A stretch of 64,000 bases of DNA, taken from NCBI GenBank assembly GCA_960531495.1, contig OY482848.1, forward strand, positions 36,423,317 through 36,487,316, read 5' to 3'. Position numbers and translations under genes: made by a program. The notes beneath the pieces are model-generated. The model made no database searches. It was not told where the DNA came from and saw only the letters and a program-made list of their open reading frames with translations. Positions 1-35,735 of the stretch are shown here, piece by piece. Position 1 is the first letter of the stretch. Each line of letters begins with the position of its first letter. This DNA comes from Zeus faber (Eukaryota; Chordata; Actinopteri; Zeiformes; Zeidae).

Positions 1-82
1 GCATTCACACTGTTCTTAACAACCGTGACGTTCCCACCATGCACCGTGTGTGTGTGTGTGTGTGTGTGTGTGTTGTGAACAG

Positions 83-4149
<4,067 letters not shown>

Positions 4150-4310
4150 GGCCCCGGGGACCCCCGGGCGAAGCCGCGGGGCCCCGGCGGACCGGTCCGT
4201 GCCAAACGCGCCCGGCTCCGGGCGTGTCCCCAACCGCCGATGAAGCCCTGCAGTCACGCCGATGCACGCGGACGCCATTTTGTGTGAGATCAATAAAAGT
4301 GTGATATGGA
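4150..4310 (+). terminator. UGP2 3' UTR and polyadenylation signal
   Basis: A short 3' UTR follows the UGP2 stop. A canonical AATAAA lies at 4292-4297, and a GT-containing stretch follows it, consistent with cleavage near 4310-4320. This would give a 3' UTR of only about 160 bases. Confidence 0.75.
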
Positions 4311-4419
4311 CTCACCTGCGTCCGGAGTCTGAGTTTTCTCTTCATAATATGAAGAATGTACTTTCAACACAATATGAGCTTGGAGTAGATTGTCGTCTTC
4401 GCTTTGAGAGTATTTACAT

Positions 4420-4727
4420 CAGGGGTCTCAAACTCAAGTGACCTGGGGGCCACTGGTCAGGTTCTTCTTCCAGGGGCCGCGTTGAACTCCGCCCTGTTTG
4501 TTGTTTTTCTACCGTACATCAGTGAATCCCCTCGTAACCCAGTTTAAAACATCCCTCCTCATCAAATTAATTGTTTTATATTTTGAAAACATTAAGTTCA
4601 CTCGAGTGGATTAGTTAATAATTGTGATTTGAAAGAATATTGATCCATGTCATCACCACGTGTCGGCCACATTAAACTGTCTGGCGGGCCGGATGTGGCC
4701 CCCGGGCCTGTCGTTTGCAGCCCCCGA
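4420..4727. mobile_element. Short hAT-like non-autonomous element
   Basis: It begins CAGGGGTCTCAAACTCAAG and ends with the degenerate inverse GTCGTTTGCAGCCCCCG, preceded by CGGGCCGGATGTGGCCCCC. This pair of ends is typical of vertebrate hAT-derived short elements. No clear 8-bp target duplication remains, so it is probably old. It lies just downstream of UGP2. The open frame running out of it to about 5100 resembles no protein I recognise. Confidence 0.6.
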
Positions 4728-5346
4728 CTTCATAAACATGGGTTTCATCACTTTGAAACAAGGCTCCTCAGGAAAGCAGGTGCGTTGGACAGATGTGACG
4801 TCTTTTGAGGACCTGGTGGATCTGGGCGAAGAGCTGAAGCTGCACTTTCTAAGTAATCATTTCTTTGTTGACGTCGGGACAATTAGTCCGAATAAACTTA
4901 TAATGAATAACAAAATCCAGTCCTGGCTCCCTCCTCTGGCTGCAGAGGAAAATCACTTTAAAAACAATATTGAAACAAAACATTTTCTGAAAAGTCATTT
5001 TGCCGCAGACCCCAGTTTGGGAAACTCTGGTTTAAACAGAGGCAGAAGTACTTTATGTACAAAACATCCCAGAATGCCACCAACTCCCAACAAGAGGATC
5101 ATTTAATCACAATTTGGCACAAAGTCCTGTAAAGATTCAAGTCTTCAACCATTTTAGAAAAACAAACATTTTGAGATGAAAGACGATGTTTCGTCTTTAT
5201 TTTCACAAAATCTACTTTTCTTCTCATTATTTGAGGCTTTTGTCTCGATTCTCAAATGATTAATGACTCAACGTCGTCGTCTGTTTTCCATGTTCACGTC
5301 TGAGAAACAAAAACACCTCTGATGGCGACGACGGCGGCTTTCAAAC

Positions 5347-23890
<18,544 letters not shown>

Positions 23891-23909
23891 GGCATGGGGG
23901 CTCCCCTGC
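23891..23909 (-). promoter_or_regulatory. VPS54 5' leader segment with an upstream out-of-frame ATG
   Basis: The acceptor CCCCCAG|GCAGG starts the exon at 23909. An ATG at 23895-23893 precedes the VPS54 start (23890) by five bases and is in another frame. The first ATG has a weak context (CCCATGC), the second a strong one (GCCATGG), consistent with leaky scanning to the VPS54 start. Confidence 0.6.
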
Positions 23910-26039
23910 CTGGGGGCTAGCTAGACCACCACACACAGGGCAGAGGATTAACTCAATACGCAGAAGCTCAGAACAGTAATTGCAGTGAGACAATGGCACT
24001 TCCATCCAAAAACAAACTCAACACAATTGTATTGTTTCAATTTCTGAATCCATTTGAAAATGCTCATGAATACTTTTTCATTTTCTGTATCAGGCTGAAT
24101 TTTTTCAGAAACCTCTTTGTAATGCAGGGCATATGGTGAAACCTAACAGTTGACAGCAATTCTCATGATGTATAAAATGTCAATATAGCGATCTAGAATG
24201 CTATCGTGATCCATTTCATCAATATCGGATTGAATTAATATTGAATCGAATCGTGAGCCTTTGTATCAAAATCGAATCTTGGGATCTTGCCGCTCGTCGT
24301 TATATCCACTAAATTGAAATAATTCTGCTTTTGTCAAACACAGTGTAATTTTATATAGATATTTACGTCTATATCATGTACTGTGTCTTATATTAAATTG
24401 CCCCATGAGGTACACATGAAGTAACTTATCTTTCAATTGAAACACCAGAACTCACCGTGTACTTTGACTTTCATCATTTAACAATCCAGTTTATTTGTTC
24501 TCATCACATTCAACTGCAATAGACTGTGATTAATGTAGTGAATGGTAATATGGCCGTTTGAGGTCCACAGTCACCGAGCGGTAGGCACGGCGATCAGGAA
24601 CACCGTGTCAGAGCTGACCTCTAACCCAGATGAATCACTCTGCAGAAGCGCCACAACCCGCTGAGCGCGCTCCCATCATTTCCACACGATGTGGAGTTTT
24701 CTTCAGAGTGCCGCCGGCATGTGTGGCTCGTCCCACTGGGACATACAAGACACAGCTTCCCCCGCCGTCCGGCCTCTGGACCTTTTACCCGTTTTATCGT
24801 TTGCTGCGGAGTTTCGCGGCCTTTTGGTTTGAACGGAAGGAGCGCTGCGTGTGGTGCGTTGACGCCATAGCGATGGACACACCGGTATGTGGGAAAAACA
24901 TACCTACTGCAGGAAATCACTAAATCGTTTTATACCGTCCGGAACCATAGCCCAAATTACTGACACGCAGAGCAAAAATCACCAACCAGGTCCTACACCA
25001 ATACTAAATATATCTGCAGTCAGCAATACACTTACACTTCAGTCCAGTTAGGTATGCATTACAGTTTTCCGGGTTCTGTGAAACGTACCATGAGTTACAA
25101 TTTTCCGAGTTGACATTGAGCGCCGCATCGGCTCCTCCGGCCCGTCGTCTGAACGAGCGACGCAACCAGGGCGACGAAGCCCAACTCTCCAAACGCGAAG
25201 GAGCGCCCACACACGAAGCCTGGACTCGCGTTACATCGGTTGATGATGTTACCAAGTGTCCCCGCTCCGCAAACCAATCAAGGTACGCCCGACGTTCTGC
25301 AACATCCGCTACATTTGCGACGGGTTCTTCCACTAATCCCCTGCTACAAATGTGGATGGATGTGGATAAAACTTGCACCGCAACATGTCTGAAAAGGCCC
25401 CGGTTCCAACGACACCTCAGACATGTCCGTGGGTTCGGTGATTCCCGTGTTCCAGACACTTTCAGCCCAAGAAATACCAAAGAGAACGGAGATAATAACT
25501 CTGAGCAAAAACAAAAGGAGGAGGATTAGAGGAGGAAGAAGAAGAGAGGAGGATGAGGAAGAGAGGAGGATGAGGAGGATGAGGAAGAGAGGAGGATGAG
25601 GAGGATGAGGAGATAATGGGGGGAAGAGATGAAGAGGAGGAGGAAGAGGAGATTAACAACAAAATGAAAAGAGCTGAAACATCACACCACAGCTTGTGTT
25701 ACTACTGCACTACTGACTGTACTACTACTATACTACTAACTGTACTACTGACTGTACTACTACTACTAACTGTACTACTAGCTGTACAACTACACTACAA
25801 ACTGTACTAATACTACTAATATACTACTAAGTGTACTACTACTACTACTACTAACTGTACTATTACTACTAACTGTACTATTAACTGTACTACTACTACT
25901 ACTACTACTACACAACTAACTGTACTACTACTACTACTACTACTACTGTACTGAGAGGGAGGACATGCTACCAGTCCTGGTGGTGACTGACTGGTGGGTT
26001 TCACACAGAGGTCAACGCAGCTGTTTGGCTCCGTACGTC
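23910..26039. other. VPS54 first intron
   Basis: No exon is recognised here. It holds A/T-rich sequence to about 24540, a more GC-rich stretch at 24560-24880, a dispersed-repeat copy from about 24998 to 25480, a purine-only tract at 25508-25660 (GAGGAT and GAGGAA units) and an ACT/TACT trinucleotide array at 25698-25955. Confidence 0.6.
25698..25955. repeat. ACT trinucleotide array
   Basis: Runs of ACT with ACTGTACT interruptions. It is the reverse complement of the AGT array at 26950-27450, so the two could pair across the CpG-rich block between them. Confidence 0.9.
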
Positions 26040-26900
26040 ACGTCCTGTTGGTGTGGCACGAGCACGAGCACGAACCGCAGCGTCCGCCGGTAACGGGGGG
26101 GGGGGGGGGGGGGGGGCTCGGGCAGGAGCCGCTCTCCGGGGACCGGCCCCTGGCACCGCTGCCCCTGGCACCGCTTCTCTTGACACGCATTGTTTTCACC
26201 TCCTGTTGCAGGGTTTTTCCCCCGGACACGCTCTGCTGCCCGCGTGTACCCCTGTTGTACTCCTACGTCGTGTACTCCTACGTCGTGTACTCCTACGTCG
26301 TGTACTCCTACGTCGTGTACTCCTACGTGTAACGTGTCGCTGCGTCCGGACGGATGCACCACGTCCAACTACGCGTTTACAGCCGCTTCTCGACGACCCC
26401 AGTCCGGGTCCCGCCGCCGGTGACGCTGTGGCAGGTGACGCCCGCTTCACCGGGGAGGGACCGGGGGTCGAGCCGGTCGACCCCCGCCGTGACTGCGCGG
26501 CGGAACCGCACGGACCCAAACCGAACGCCGTTGACGGTGCCGGGGCCGGTCCCACGCAGCGAACCGGATCCCGCGGCCTGGACGCTAAGCGGGCTAACCC
26601 TGCTAATGTGTACGGTAGACGGCGGCCGGAGCGGGCTGACGCTAGCGAGCTCGTCAGCCGCGTCGGGGGATCCGCACAAAGCCGACCGGCGGGGTGAAAG
26701 GTGCCGCTCGCCCGTACCTGCGGTCCGCGAGTTCCCCGCTGAACATCACTGGGAGTCCGGTCGGAAGAGGGACTCAAACACCGGAGTCCGCCGGTACATT
26801 GCCCATAATGCCGCGCGGCACTCACCGGGAGAAAGTGCTTCGTGTGCGGTTTGTCGCGGATCACTGCTGCCCCTTGCTGGCCGCAAGCTGCTACTGCACC
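26040..26900 (-). promoter_or_regulatory. Candidate VPS54 promoter and non-coding first exon (CpG-rich)
   Basis: A block unusually rich in CpG compared with its surroundings, about 2.2-3 kb upstream of the VPS54 start. On the minus strand a donor GACCGCAG|GTACGG gives an exon end at 26718, and a second donor CTCCCG|GTGAG gives one at 26826. Human VPS54 has a non-coding first exon, and 22 coding exons are found here, so a first exon in this block fits. The start site is not defined. The block contains a G homopolymer at 26096-26117 and five copies of a 15-bp unit, TACTCCTACGTCGTG, at about 26259-26332. Confidence 0.5.
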
Positions 26901-26948
26901 CAAATACTTAGAGTGGAACCTGCGTTGAGCACCAACCAAGACGCCACC

Positions 26949-26949
<1 letters not shown>

Positions 26950-26986
<37 letters not shown>

Positions 26987-27077
26987 CAGCAGTAGTAGCA
27001 GTAGTAGTAGTAGCAGAAGTAGTAGTAGTAGTAGTAGCAGCAGTAGTAGCAGTAGTAGCAGAAGTAGTAGTAGCAGC

Positions 27078-27108
<31 letters not shown>

Positions 27109-27450
27109 TCAGTAGCAGTAGTAGCAGTAGCAGTAGCAGTAGTAGCAGTAGTAGTAGCAGTAGTAGTAGTAGCAGCAGTAGTAGCAGTAGTAGCAGTAGT
27201 AGCAGAAGTAGTAGTAGCAGCAGTAGTAGTAGTAGTAGTATCAGTAGCAGTAGTAGCAGTAGCAGTAGCAGTAGTAGTAGTAGTAGCAGCAGCAGTAGTA
27301 GTAGTAGTATCAGTAGCAGTAGTAGCAGTAGCAGTAGCAGTAGTAGTAGCAGTAGCAGCAGTAGTAGTAGTAGCAGCAGCAGTAGTTGTAGTTGTAGTAG
27401 TAGTAGTAGTTGTAGTAGTAGCAGTAGTAGTAGTAGTAGTAGTAGTATGG
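26950..27450. repeat. AGT/AGC trinucleotide array
   Basis: About 500 bases of AGT with interspersed AGC, AGA and ATC units. It generates long poly-Ser, Val and Ala frames that are not genes. It abuts the satellite that follows. Confidence 0.97.
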
Positions 27451-27499
27451 GCCGAGCTCAGTACCCACCTGCGACCAACCGTCAGCCAGTCAGTCAGTC

Positions 27500-30400
27500 T
27501 GTTAGATGTTAGAGATGGTTTAGTATAAGTATAATGTTAGAGATAGTTAAGTATACGTATAATGTTAGAGATAGTTAAGTATAAGTATAATGTTAGAGAT
27601 GGTTAAGTATAATGTTAGAGATAGTTAAGTATAAGTATAATGTTAGAGATAGTTAAGTATACGTATAATGTTAGAGATAGTTAAGTATAAGTATAATGTT
27701 AGAGATGGTTAAGTATAATGTTAGAGATAGTTAAGTATAAGTATAATGTTAGAGATAGTTAAGTATAAGTATAATGTTAGAGATAGTTAAGTATAAGTAT
27801 AATGTTAGAGATAGTTAAGTATAAGTATAATGTTAGAGATAGTTAAGTATAAGTTTAATGTTAGAGATGTATAAGTATAATGTTAGAGATGTATAAGTAT
27901 AATGTTAGAGATGGTTTAGTTTAAGTATAATGGTAGAGATGTATAAGTATAATGGTAGAGATGCTTTAGTATAAGTATAATGTTAGAGATGTATAAGTAT
28001 AATGTTAGAGATGTATAAGTATAATGTTAGAGATGTATAAGTATAAGTATAATGTTAGAGATGTATAAGTATAATGGTAGAGATGTATAAGTATAATGGT
28101 AGAGATGGTTTAGTATAAGTATAATGTTAGAGATGTATAAGTATAATGTTAGAGATGGTTTAGTATAAGTATAATGTTAGAGATGTATAAGTATAATGTT
28201 AGAGATGTTTAAGTATAATGTTAGAGATGTATAAGTATAATGTTAGAGATGTTTAAGTATAATGGTAGAGATGGTTTAGTATAAGTATAATGTTAGAGAT
28301 GTATAATATTAGAAATGTATAAGTATAATGTTAGAGATGTATAAGTATAATGTTAGAGATGGTTTGGTATAAGTATAATGTTAGAGATGTTTAAGTATAA
28401 TGTTAGAGAAGTATAATGTTAGAGATGTATAAGTATAATGTTAGAGATGTATAAGTATAATGTTAGAGATGTTTAAGTATAATGTTAGAGATGTTTAAGT
28501 ATAATGTTAGAGATGTATAAATATAATGTTAGAGATGTTTAAGTATAATGTTAGAGATGGTTTAGTATAATGTTAGAGATGTTTAAGTATAATGTTAGAG
28601 ATGGTTTAGTATAAGTATAATGTTAGAGATGGTTTAGTATAAGTATAATGTTAGAGATGTATAAGTATAATGTTAGAGATGTTTAAGTATAATGGTAGAG
28701 ATGGTAAAGTATAAGTATAATGTTAGAGATGTATAATGTTTGAGATGTTTCAGTATAATGTTAGAGATGTATAAGTATAATATTAGAAATGTATAAGTAT
28801 AATGTTAGAGATGTATAAGTATAATGTTAGAGATGGTTTAGTATAAGTATAATGTTAGAGATGTTTAAGTATAATGTTAGAGAAGTATAATGTTAGAGAT
28901 GTATAAGTATAATGTTAGAGATGTTTAAGTATAATGTTAGAGATGTTTAAGTATAATGTTAGAGATGTATAAATATAATGTTAGAGATGTTTAAGTATAA
29001 TGTTAGAGATGGTTTAGTATAAGTATAATGTTAGAGATGGTTTAGTATAAGTATAATGTTAGAGATGTTTAAGTATAATGTTAGAGAAGTATAATGTTAG
29101 AGATGTATAAGTATAATGTTAGAGATGTTTAAGTATAATGTTAGAGATGTTTAAGTATAATGTTAGAGATGGTTTAGTATAAGTATAATGTTAGAGATGG
29201 TTTAGTATAATGTTAGAGATGTTTAAGTATAATGTTAGAGATGGTTTAGTATAAGTATAATGTTAGAGATGGTTTAGTATAAGTATAATGTTAGAGATGG
29301 TTTAGTATAAGTATAATGTTAGAGATGTATAAGTATAATGTTAGAGATGTATAAGTATAATGTTAGAGATGTTTAAGTATAATGTTAGAGATGTTTAGTA
29401 TAAGTATAATGTTAGAGATGGTTTAGTATAAGTATAATGTTAGAGATGGTTTAGTATAAGTATAATGTTAGAGATGTTTAAGTATAATGTTAGAGATGGT
29501 TTAGTATAAGTATAATGTTAGAGATGGTTTAGTATAATGTTAGAGATGTTTAAGTATAATGTTAGAGATGGTTTAGTATAAGTATAATGTTAGAGATGGT
29601 TTAGTATAAGTATAATGTTAGAGATGGTTTAGTATAAGTTTAATGTTAGAGATGTATAAGTATAATGTTAGAGATGTATAAGTATAATGTTAGAGATGGT
29701 TTAGTATAAGTATAATGTTAGAGATGGTTTAGTATAATGTTAGAGATGTTTAAGTATAATGTTAGAGATGGTTTAGTATAAGTATAATGTTAGAGATGGT
29801 TTAGTATAAGTATAATGTTAGAGATGGTTTAGTATAAGTATAATGTTAGAGATGGTTTAGTATAAGTATAATGTTAGAGATGGTTTAGTATAAGTATAAT
29901 GTTAGAGATGTATAAGTATAATGTTAGAGATGTATAAGTATAATGTTAGAGATGTTTAAGTATAATGTTAGAGATGTTTAGTATAAGTATAATGTTAGAG
30001 ATGGTTTAGTATAAGTATAATGTTAGAGATGGTTTAGTATAAGTATAATGTTAGAGATGGTTTAGTATAAGTATAATGTTAGAGATGGTTTAGTATAAGT
30101 ATAATGTTAGAGATGGTTTAGTATAAGTATAATGTTAGAGATGTATAAGTATAATGTTAGAGATGTATAAGTATAATGTTAGAGATGTTTAAGTATAATG
30201 TTAGAGATGTTTAGTATAAGTATAATGTTAGAGATGGTTTAGTATAAGTATAATGTTAGAGATGGTTTAGTATAAGTATAATGTTAGAGATGTTTAAGTA
30301 TAATGTTAGAGATGGTTTAGTATAAGTATAATGTTAGAGATGGTTTAGTATAATGTTAGAGATGTTTAAGTATAATGTTAGAGATGGTTTAGTATAAGTA

Positions 30401-32868
30401 TAATGTTAGAGATGGTTTAGTATAAGTATAATGTTAGAGATGGTTTAGTATAAGTATAATGTTAGAGATGTATAAGTATAATGTTAGAGATGTATAAGTA
30501 TAATGTTAGAGATGGTTTAGTATAAGTATAATGTTAGAGATGGTTTAGTATAATGTTAGAGATGTTGAAGTATAATGTTAGAGATGGTTTAGTATAAGTA
30601 TAATGTTAGAGATGGTTTAGTATAGGTATAATGTTAGAGATGGTTTAGTATAAGTATAATGTTAGAGATGGTTTAGTATAAGTATAATGTTAGAGATGGT
30701 TTAGTATAAGTATAATGTTAGAGATGTGTAAGTATAATGTTAGAGATGTATAAGTATAATGTTAGAGATGTTTAAGTATAATGTTAGAGATGGTTTAGTA
30801 TAAGTATAATGTTAGAGATGGTTTAGTATAAGTATAATGTTAGAGATGGTTTAGTATAAGTATAATGTTAGAGATGGTTTAGTATAAGTATAATGTTAGA
30901 GATGGTTATGTATAAGTATAATGTTAGAGATGGATAAGTATAATGTTAGAGATGTTTAAGTATAATGTTAGAGATGTTTAGTATAAGTATAATGTTAGAG
31001 ATGGTTTAGTATAAGTATAATGTTAGAGATGGTTTAGTATAAGTATAATGTTAGAGATGTTTAAGTATAATGTTAGAGATGGTTTAGTATAAGTATAATG
31101 TTAGAGATGGTTTAGTATAATGTTAGAGATGTTTAAGTATAATGTTAGAGATGGTTTAGTATAAGTATAATGTTAGAGATGGTTTAGTATAAGTATAATG
31201 TTAGAGATGGTTTAGTATAAGTTTAATGTTAGAGATGTATAAGTATAATGTTAGAGATGTATAAGTATAATGTTAGAGATGGTTTAGTATAAGTATAATG
31301 TTAGAGATGGTTTAGTATAATGTTAGAGATGTTTAAGTATAATGTTAGAGATGGTTTAGTATAAGTATAATGTTAGAGATGGTTTAGTATAAGTATAATG
31401 TTAGAGATGGTTTAGTATAAGTATAATGTTAGAGATGGTTTAGTATAAGTATAATGTTAGAGATGGTTTAGTATAAGTATAATGTTAGAGATGTATAAGT
31501 ATAATGTTAGAGATGTATAAGTATAATGTTAGAGATGTTTAAGTATAATGTTAGAGATGTTTAGTATAAGTATAATGTTAGAGATGGTTTAGTATAAGTA
31601 TAATGTTAGAGATGGTTTAGTATAAGTATAATGTTAGAGATGGTTTAGTATAAGTATAATGTTAGAGATGGTTTAGTATAAGTATAATGTTAGAGATGTA
31701 TAAGTATAATGTTAGAGATGTATAAGTATAATGTTAGAGATGTTTAAGTATAATGTTAGAGATGTTTAGTATAAGTATAATGTTAGAGATGGTTTAGTAT
31801 AAGTATAATGTTAGAGATGGTTTAGTATAAGTATAATGTTAGAGATGTTTAAGTATAATGTTAGAGATGGTTTAGTATAAGTATAATGTTAGAGATGGTT
31901 TAGTATAATGTTAGAGATGTTTAAGTATAATGTTAGAGATGGTTTAGTATAAGTATAATGTTAGAGATGGTTTAGTATAAGTATAATGTTAGAGATGGTT
32001 TAGTATAAGTATAATGTTAGAGATGTATAAGTATAATGTTAGAGATGTATAAGTATAATGTTAGAGATGGTTTAGTATAATGTTAGAGATGTTTAAGTAT
32101 AATGTTAGAGATGGTTTAGTATAAGTATAATGTTAGAGATGGTTTAGTATAGGTATAATGTTAGAGATGGTTTAGTATAAGTATAATGTTAGAGATGGTT
32201 TAGTATAAGTATAATGTTAGAGATGGTTTAGTATAAGTATAATGTTAGAGATGGTTTAGTATAAGTATAATGTTAGAGATGGTTTAGTATAAGTATAATG
32301 TTAGAGATGGTTTAGTATAAGTATAATGTTAGAGATGTGTAAGTATAATGTTAGAGATGTATAAGTATAATGTTAGAGATGTTTAAGTATAATGTTAGAG
32401 ATGGTTTAGTATAAGTATAATGTTAGAGATGGTTTAGTATAAGTATAATGTTAGAGATGGTTTAGTATAAGTATAATGTTAGAGATGGTTTAGTATAAGT
32501 ATAATGTTAGAGATGGTTTAGTATAAGTATAATGTTAGAGATGGTTTAGTATAAGTATAATGTTAGAGATGGTTTAGTATAAGTATAATGTTAGAGATGG
32601 TTTAGTATAAGTATAATGTTAGAGATGTATAAGTATAATGTTAGAGATGTATAAGTATAATGTTAGAGATGTTTAAGTATAATGTTAGAGATGTTTAGTA
32701 TAAGTATAATGTTAGAGATGGTTTAGTATAAGTATAATGTTAGAGATGGTTTAGTATAAGTATAATGTTAGAGATGGTTTAGTATAAGTATAATGTTAGA
32801 GATGGTTTAGTATAAGTATAATGTTAGAGATGGTTTAGTATAAGTATAATGTCAGAGATGTTTAACTT
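27500..32868. repeat. 5.4-kb AT-rich satellite of 22- and 28-bp monomers
   Basis: Around 200 tandem monomers share the core AGTATAATGTTAGAGATG. A 22-bp form follows the core with TATA or TTTA. A 28-bp form has an extra AGTATA and follows the core with GTTT. The monomers alternate in recurring blocks, giving a higher-order pattern most regular after about 29000. It has no long ORF, no unique spacers and no dyad symmetry. The outermost left units (27500-27850) use GTTA-type junctions and are the most divergent, as expected at an array edge. Confidence 0.97.
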
Positions 32869-33460
32869 TAGGGCTTCGTCCATCTTGTCCATGTGTCCTC
32901 AGCACTGTCCTGATGAACGAGGGTCGTAGAAATGGGCTCCTAGGAGCTGGTTACGTGGGGGGTTCGGGTGTGGTCCATGTCCCAGGACTGTGGTCCTCAC
33001 ACTGCAGCCTCCACGGGCCCTCGTCCAGGGCTTCTTCCTAACCACATAATTATTATGTAAAAATAAAACAGTATAGGAGTCATAGTAATTTACACACACA
33101 CACACAAAATTGAAATATAAATGATTTAAAAACAAACTTAAGTAGTGCAGCTTTGTTAGAACAGCAGAAGAGAAAGTTGAAAAGTTAAAAGTTTATACAT
33201 CTATTTGCTTTGAAATGTAGTCGATTAAAAGTCTCCTAAAGTCAATTTACAGAAAAATGTGTACAGCACAGTAATGAAGTTCTTTGTTCATGTAGCCTTG
33301 GTAACCACCTGGAGTACAGGTAGTCACTACTTCAAGTCTTATCTGTCTTAATAACCTAACGCTGCCATACGTTTCAGTTCAGCTGGTAGGGAACTTCCCT
33401 TTTTACTCTTTGTTATTGAAGGATCACGGTTAACTACAGTTAAAAGATGAAGAGATAACT
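32869..33460. other. Unique-looking spacer after the satellite
   Basis: No gene or recognised element. It has a GC-richer part to 33030, then A/T-rich sequence with a short CA run near 33100. Confidence 0.5.
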
Positions 33461-33708
33461 CAAAGTGCTTTACATTCTAATGAGGCCATCCCATAGTAAC
33501 ACTACAAGAAAAGCAAACCAAGCAAAATTCATTTACAAAGTAGAAAAATAAAGGAATAAAAATAATGAAATACATTACATACATAATATTATCTATTATT
33601 ACTTTTTAAGGTTATGATAATAAATTAGTTGGTGACCAAAATACAAGGTATAAACACAGAGTGGACTTTAATGGCATCCTTTAAATTATTACAAAGACAA
33701 AAAAAAAT

Positions 33709-33756
<48 letters not shown>

Positions 33757-35440
33757 TTGTCAACTTAATGTAACTCAAGTGCTTTTCATTAAAATAAAGC
33801 CATCCCATAGTAACGATACAAGAAAAGCAAACCAAGCAAAATACATTTACAAAGTGGAAAAATAAAATAATAAAAACAATGAAATATATCAAAACAGGAA
33901 AAAATAAGCGAATAAAAGAAGACTTACAAAATTACATTGAATAAAAAAGACAATTCAGAGAATAAAACAATAACAAAAACAAAAGCAAACAACTGAGAAG
34001 AATTGAAGGCCGAGATGAAAGGAGTCTGCCTCATATTCTTTGGCAGCTCGTCCCCTCATTTGGGAGCATATTTTAAAAAGACACCTCCAGTCATGGTCTG
34101 AGCGGGGTGTGGTGCTTCCAACAGGCTCCCAAGCCACTTAGAGCTTTGTCAACAAGAGGAGCTCAGAATCCACTGTGGAGGAAAGTGGGAGCCAACGCCG
34201 TGCAACTAAGGCAGCAGTGACGCGCCCGCGCTTCCTTGTTTTTGTTAAGTCTGGCTGCCCAGTTCAGAAAGAGCGGAAGTCTCTCAACGGACTTTTTGGG
34301 AAGGCCGGCGAAAAGGGCAATCCACCTGTGCTCGAGGCAGGAGTTTAGCGTTTCGGCGTCTTCCCGGCGAGGAAGGGCCGTACCTGGGCAACGTTTCCAA
34401 GATGGTAGAACGCTAGAACGTAGAATAGTACCCAGGCTGGTTTGAACCAGGGCTTCACAGAGCTCCTCCCTCCTGGCACCGGGGCTGACCAAAACTATTT
34501 GTCTCATCTTCATTTTGTTTTCTGACATTTCTACGGTTTGTAGCAGGTAGACACATGAGAGAACCTGGCTCGACAGAGATATTCAGTTGTGTATCATCGG
34601 TATAGTCATAGAAACTGACATGTTCTCTGATGTCGCCAGCGGAAGCGTGTGACGGTTGAAAGGTAAAGGGGCCGAGGCAGCTGGCTTGTGCAACGCCGGA
34701 AGTTCAATGGTGTTCCTCTCACACATTGTGTCTAAGGCAGGTGAACAACTTCCTTCCTGCGATGTAAGTTCTGAAGCCGTTCAGACCAACCCGCCAAGCC
34801 AGTTCTCCACACCGTCCAGGAGAACCTTGTGATCAACGCTGTCAAACGCGCGGTTTCCCGTGCTGTGTTGGGCTCCGATGCCTGAAACTGTTCATTTACA
34901 AAGTGGTGAACTTGATTCCGAAAGGAAGGTCTGACGGGGGCCTGCGGTCGGCGAGGACCCAATTCGAAGACCGGGTGTGGTTTCTTTAACAGCGGTTTCG
35001 CAACAGCACTTTGAGCAGCGCCAGGAACAGGCCTCTCAACGTCTCAGGTGATGTCACAACAATTTCTAAAGCAGCGCTTGAGACACCGTCCAAAACCTCT
35101 TTTTATATAAAGTAGGGACGGGATGGAGAGAGCGGGTGAAGCAGTGCTCCATCACAGCCCTACAGAGCTCTGCAGCAGAGCTATATGAAGGGTCCTCATG
35201 GCTTCTTTCCTTTACAGGGATGACTATTGAGTTTCCAGCAGCAGTAGCAAAGCTCGTTCTGTTGAATGTAATTTTGCTTTTTAAAAAAATGTAGGAAATT
35301 CCTCACATTTTGCGCCAGATGGTTGGCTTGAAATATCAGCAACAGGGTCAGGATCAAACAGTCAGTGGTGGAAAACAGTGTTCTAGGGTCACCCCCACTC
35401 TTTGAAAAATGGTATTTTTCTCTTCCACAGGGCTTTTGAT
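33460..35440 (-). mobile_element. Degraded interspersed repeats with an internal direct duplication
   Basis: Segments at 33485-33590 and 33802-33900 are near-identical (CCATCCCATAGTAAC, then ACAAGAAAAGCAAACCAAGC), about 317 bp apart. Sequence from 33900 on (GAAGGCCGAGATGAAAGG, GTCTGCCTC, CAGCTCGTCCC) resembles the last 170 bp of the window (63830-64000), so the family is dispersed. Position and style suggest the 3' UTR of a LINE in antisense orientation, heavily decayed. I see no intact frame and cannot assign a clade. Confidence 0.45.
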
Positions 35441-35735
35441 CCATGGTGATGGTTTACCGCTTGACCCCGTACCGAGCAGCCCAGACGGCAAGAGTCCAGC
35501 TTCCCGACAAGCTCCCAGAGCTTCAGTTCCGCTGTTGCAACCGGGAACCGCCTTGGAGGGACCTGGTTGCAGCCAAATAACGACATACAATAGTGAGTCA
35601 GGAACACGGCTATCACCGTCACGTTGTCGTGTTTGAACCTCTCGTCTCAACCGGGTCATGTGTGTTGTTTCCGTGTTCACGTGATGTGTCCTGGCTCCGG
35701 GGCCCTCGGATCGGCACTGTCGTTTATGTGGATGG

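Noticed and set aside
4660-5106. 148-codon plus-strand open frame
   Set aside because: It starts inside a hAT-like element, resembles no family I know and has no splice or promoter support.
26196-26939. 247-codon minus-strand open frame in the CpG-rich block
   Set aside because: High CpG content favours long chance frames; it contains a 15-bp tandem repeat and no recognisable domain, and donors inside it fit a non-coding exon better.
26694-27512. 272-codon open frame rich in serine
   Set aside because: It is an AGT/AGC trinucleotide array read in frame; other frames give poly-Val and poly-Ala, and no domain precedes or follows it.
27500-32868. Regular direct repeats that might suggest a CRISPR array
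   Set aside because: Repeats are contiguous, with no unique spacers, the genome is a vertebrate and no cas gene is present. It is a satellite.
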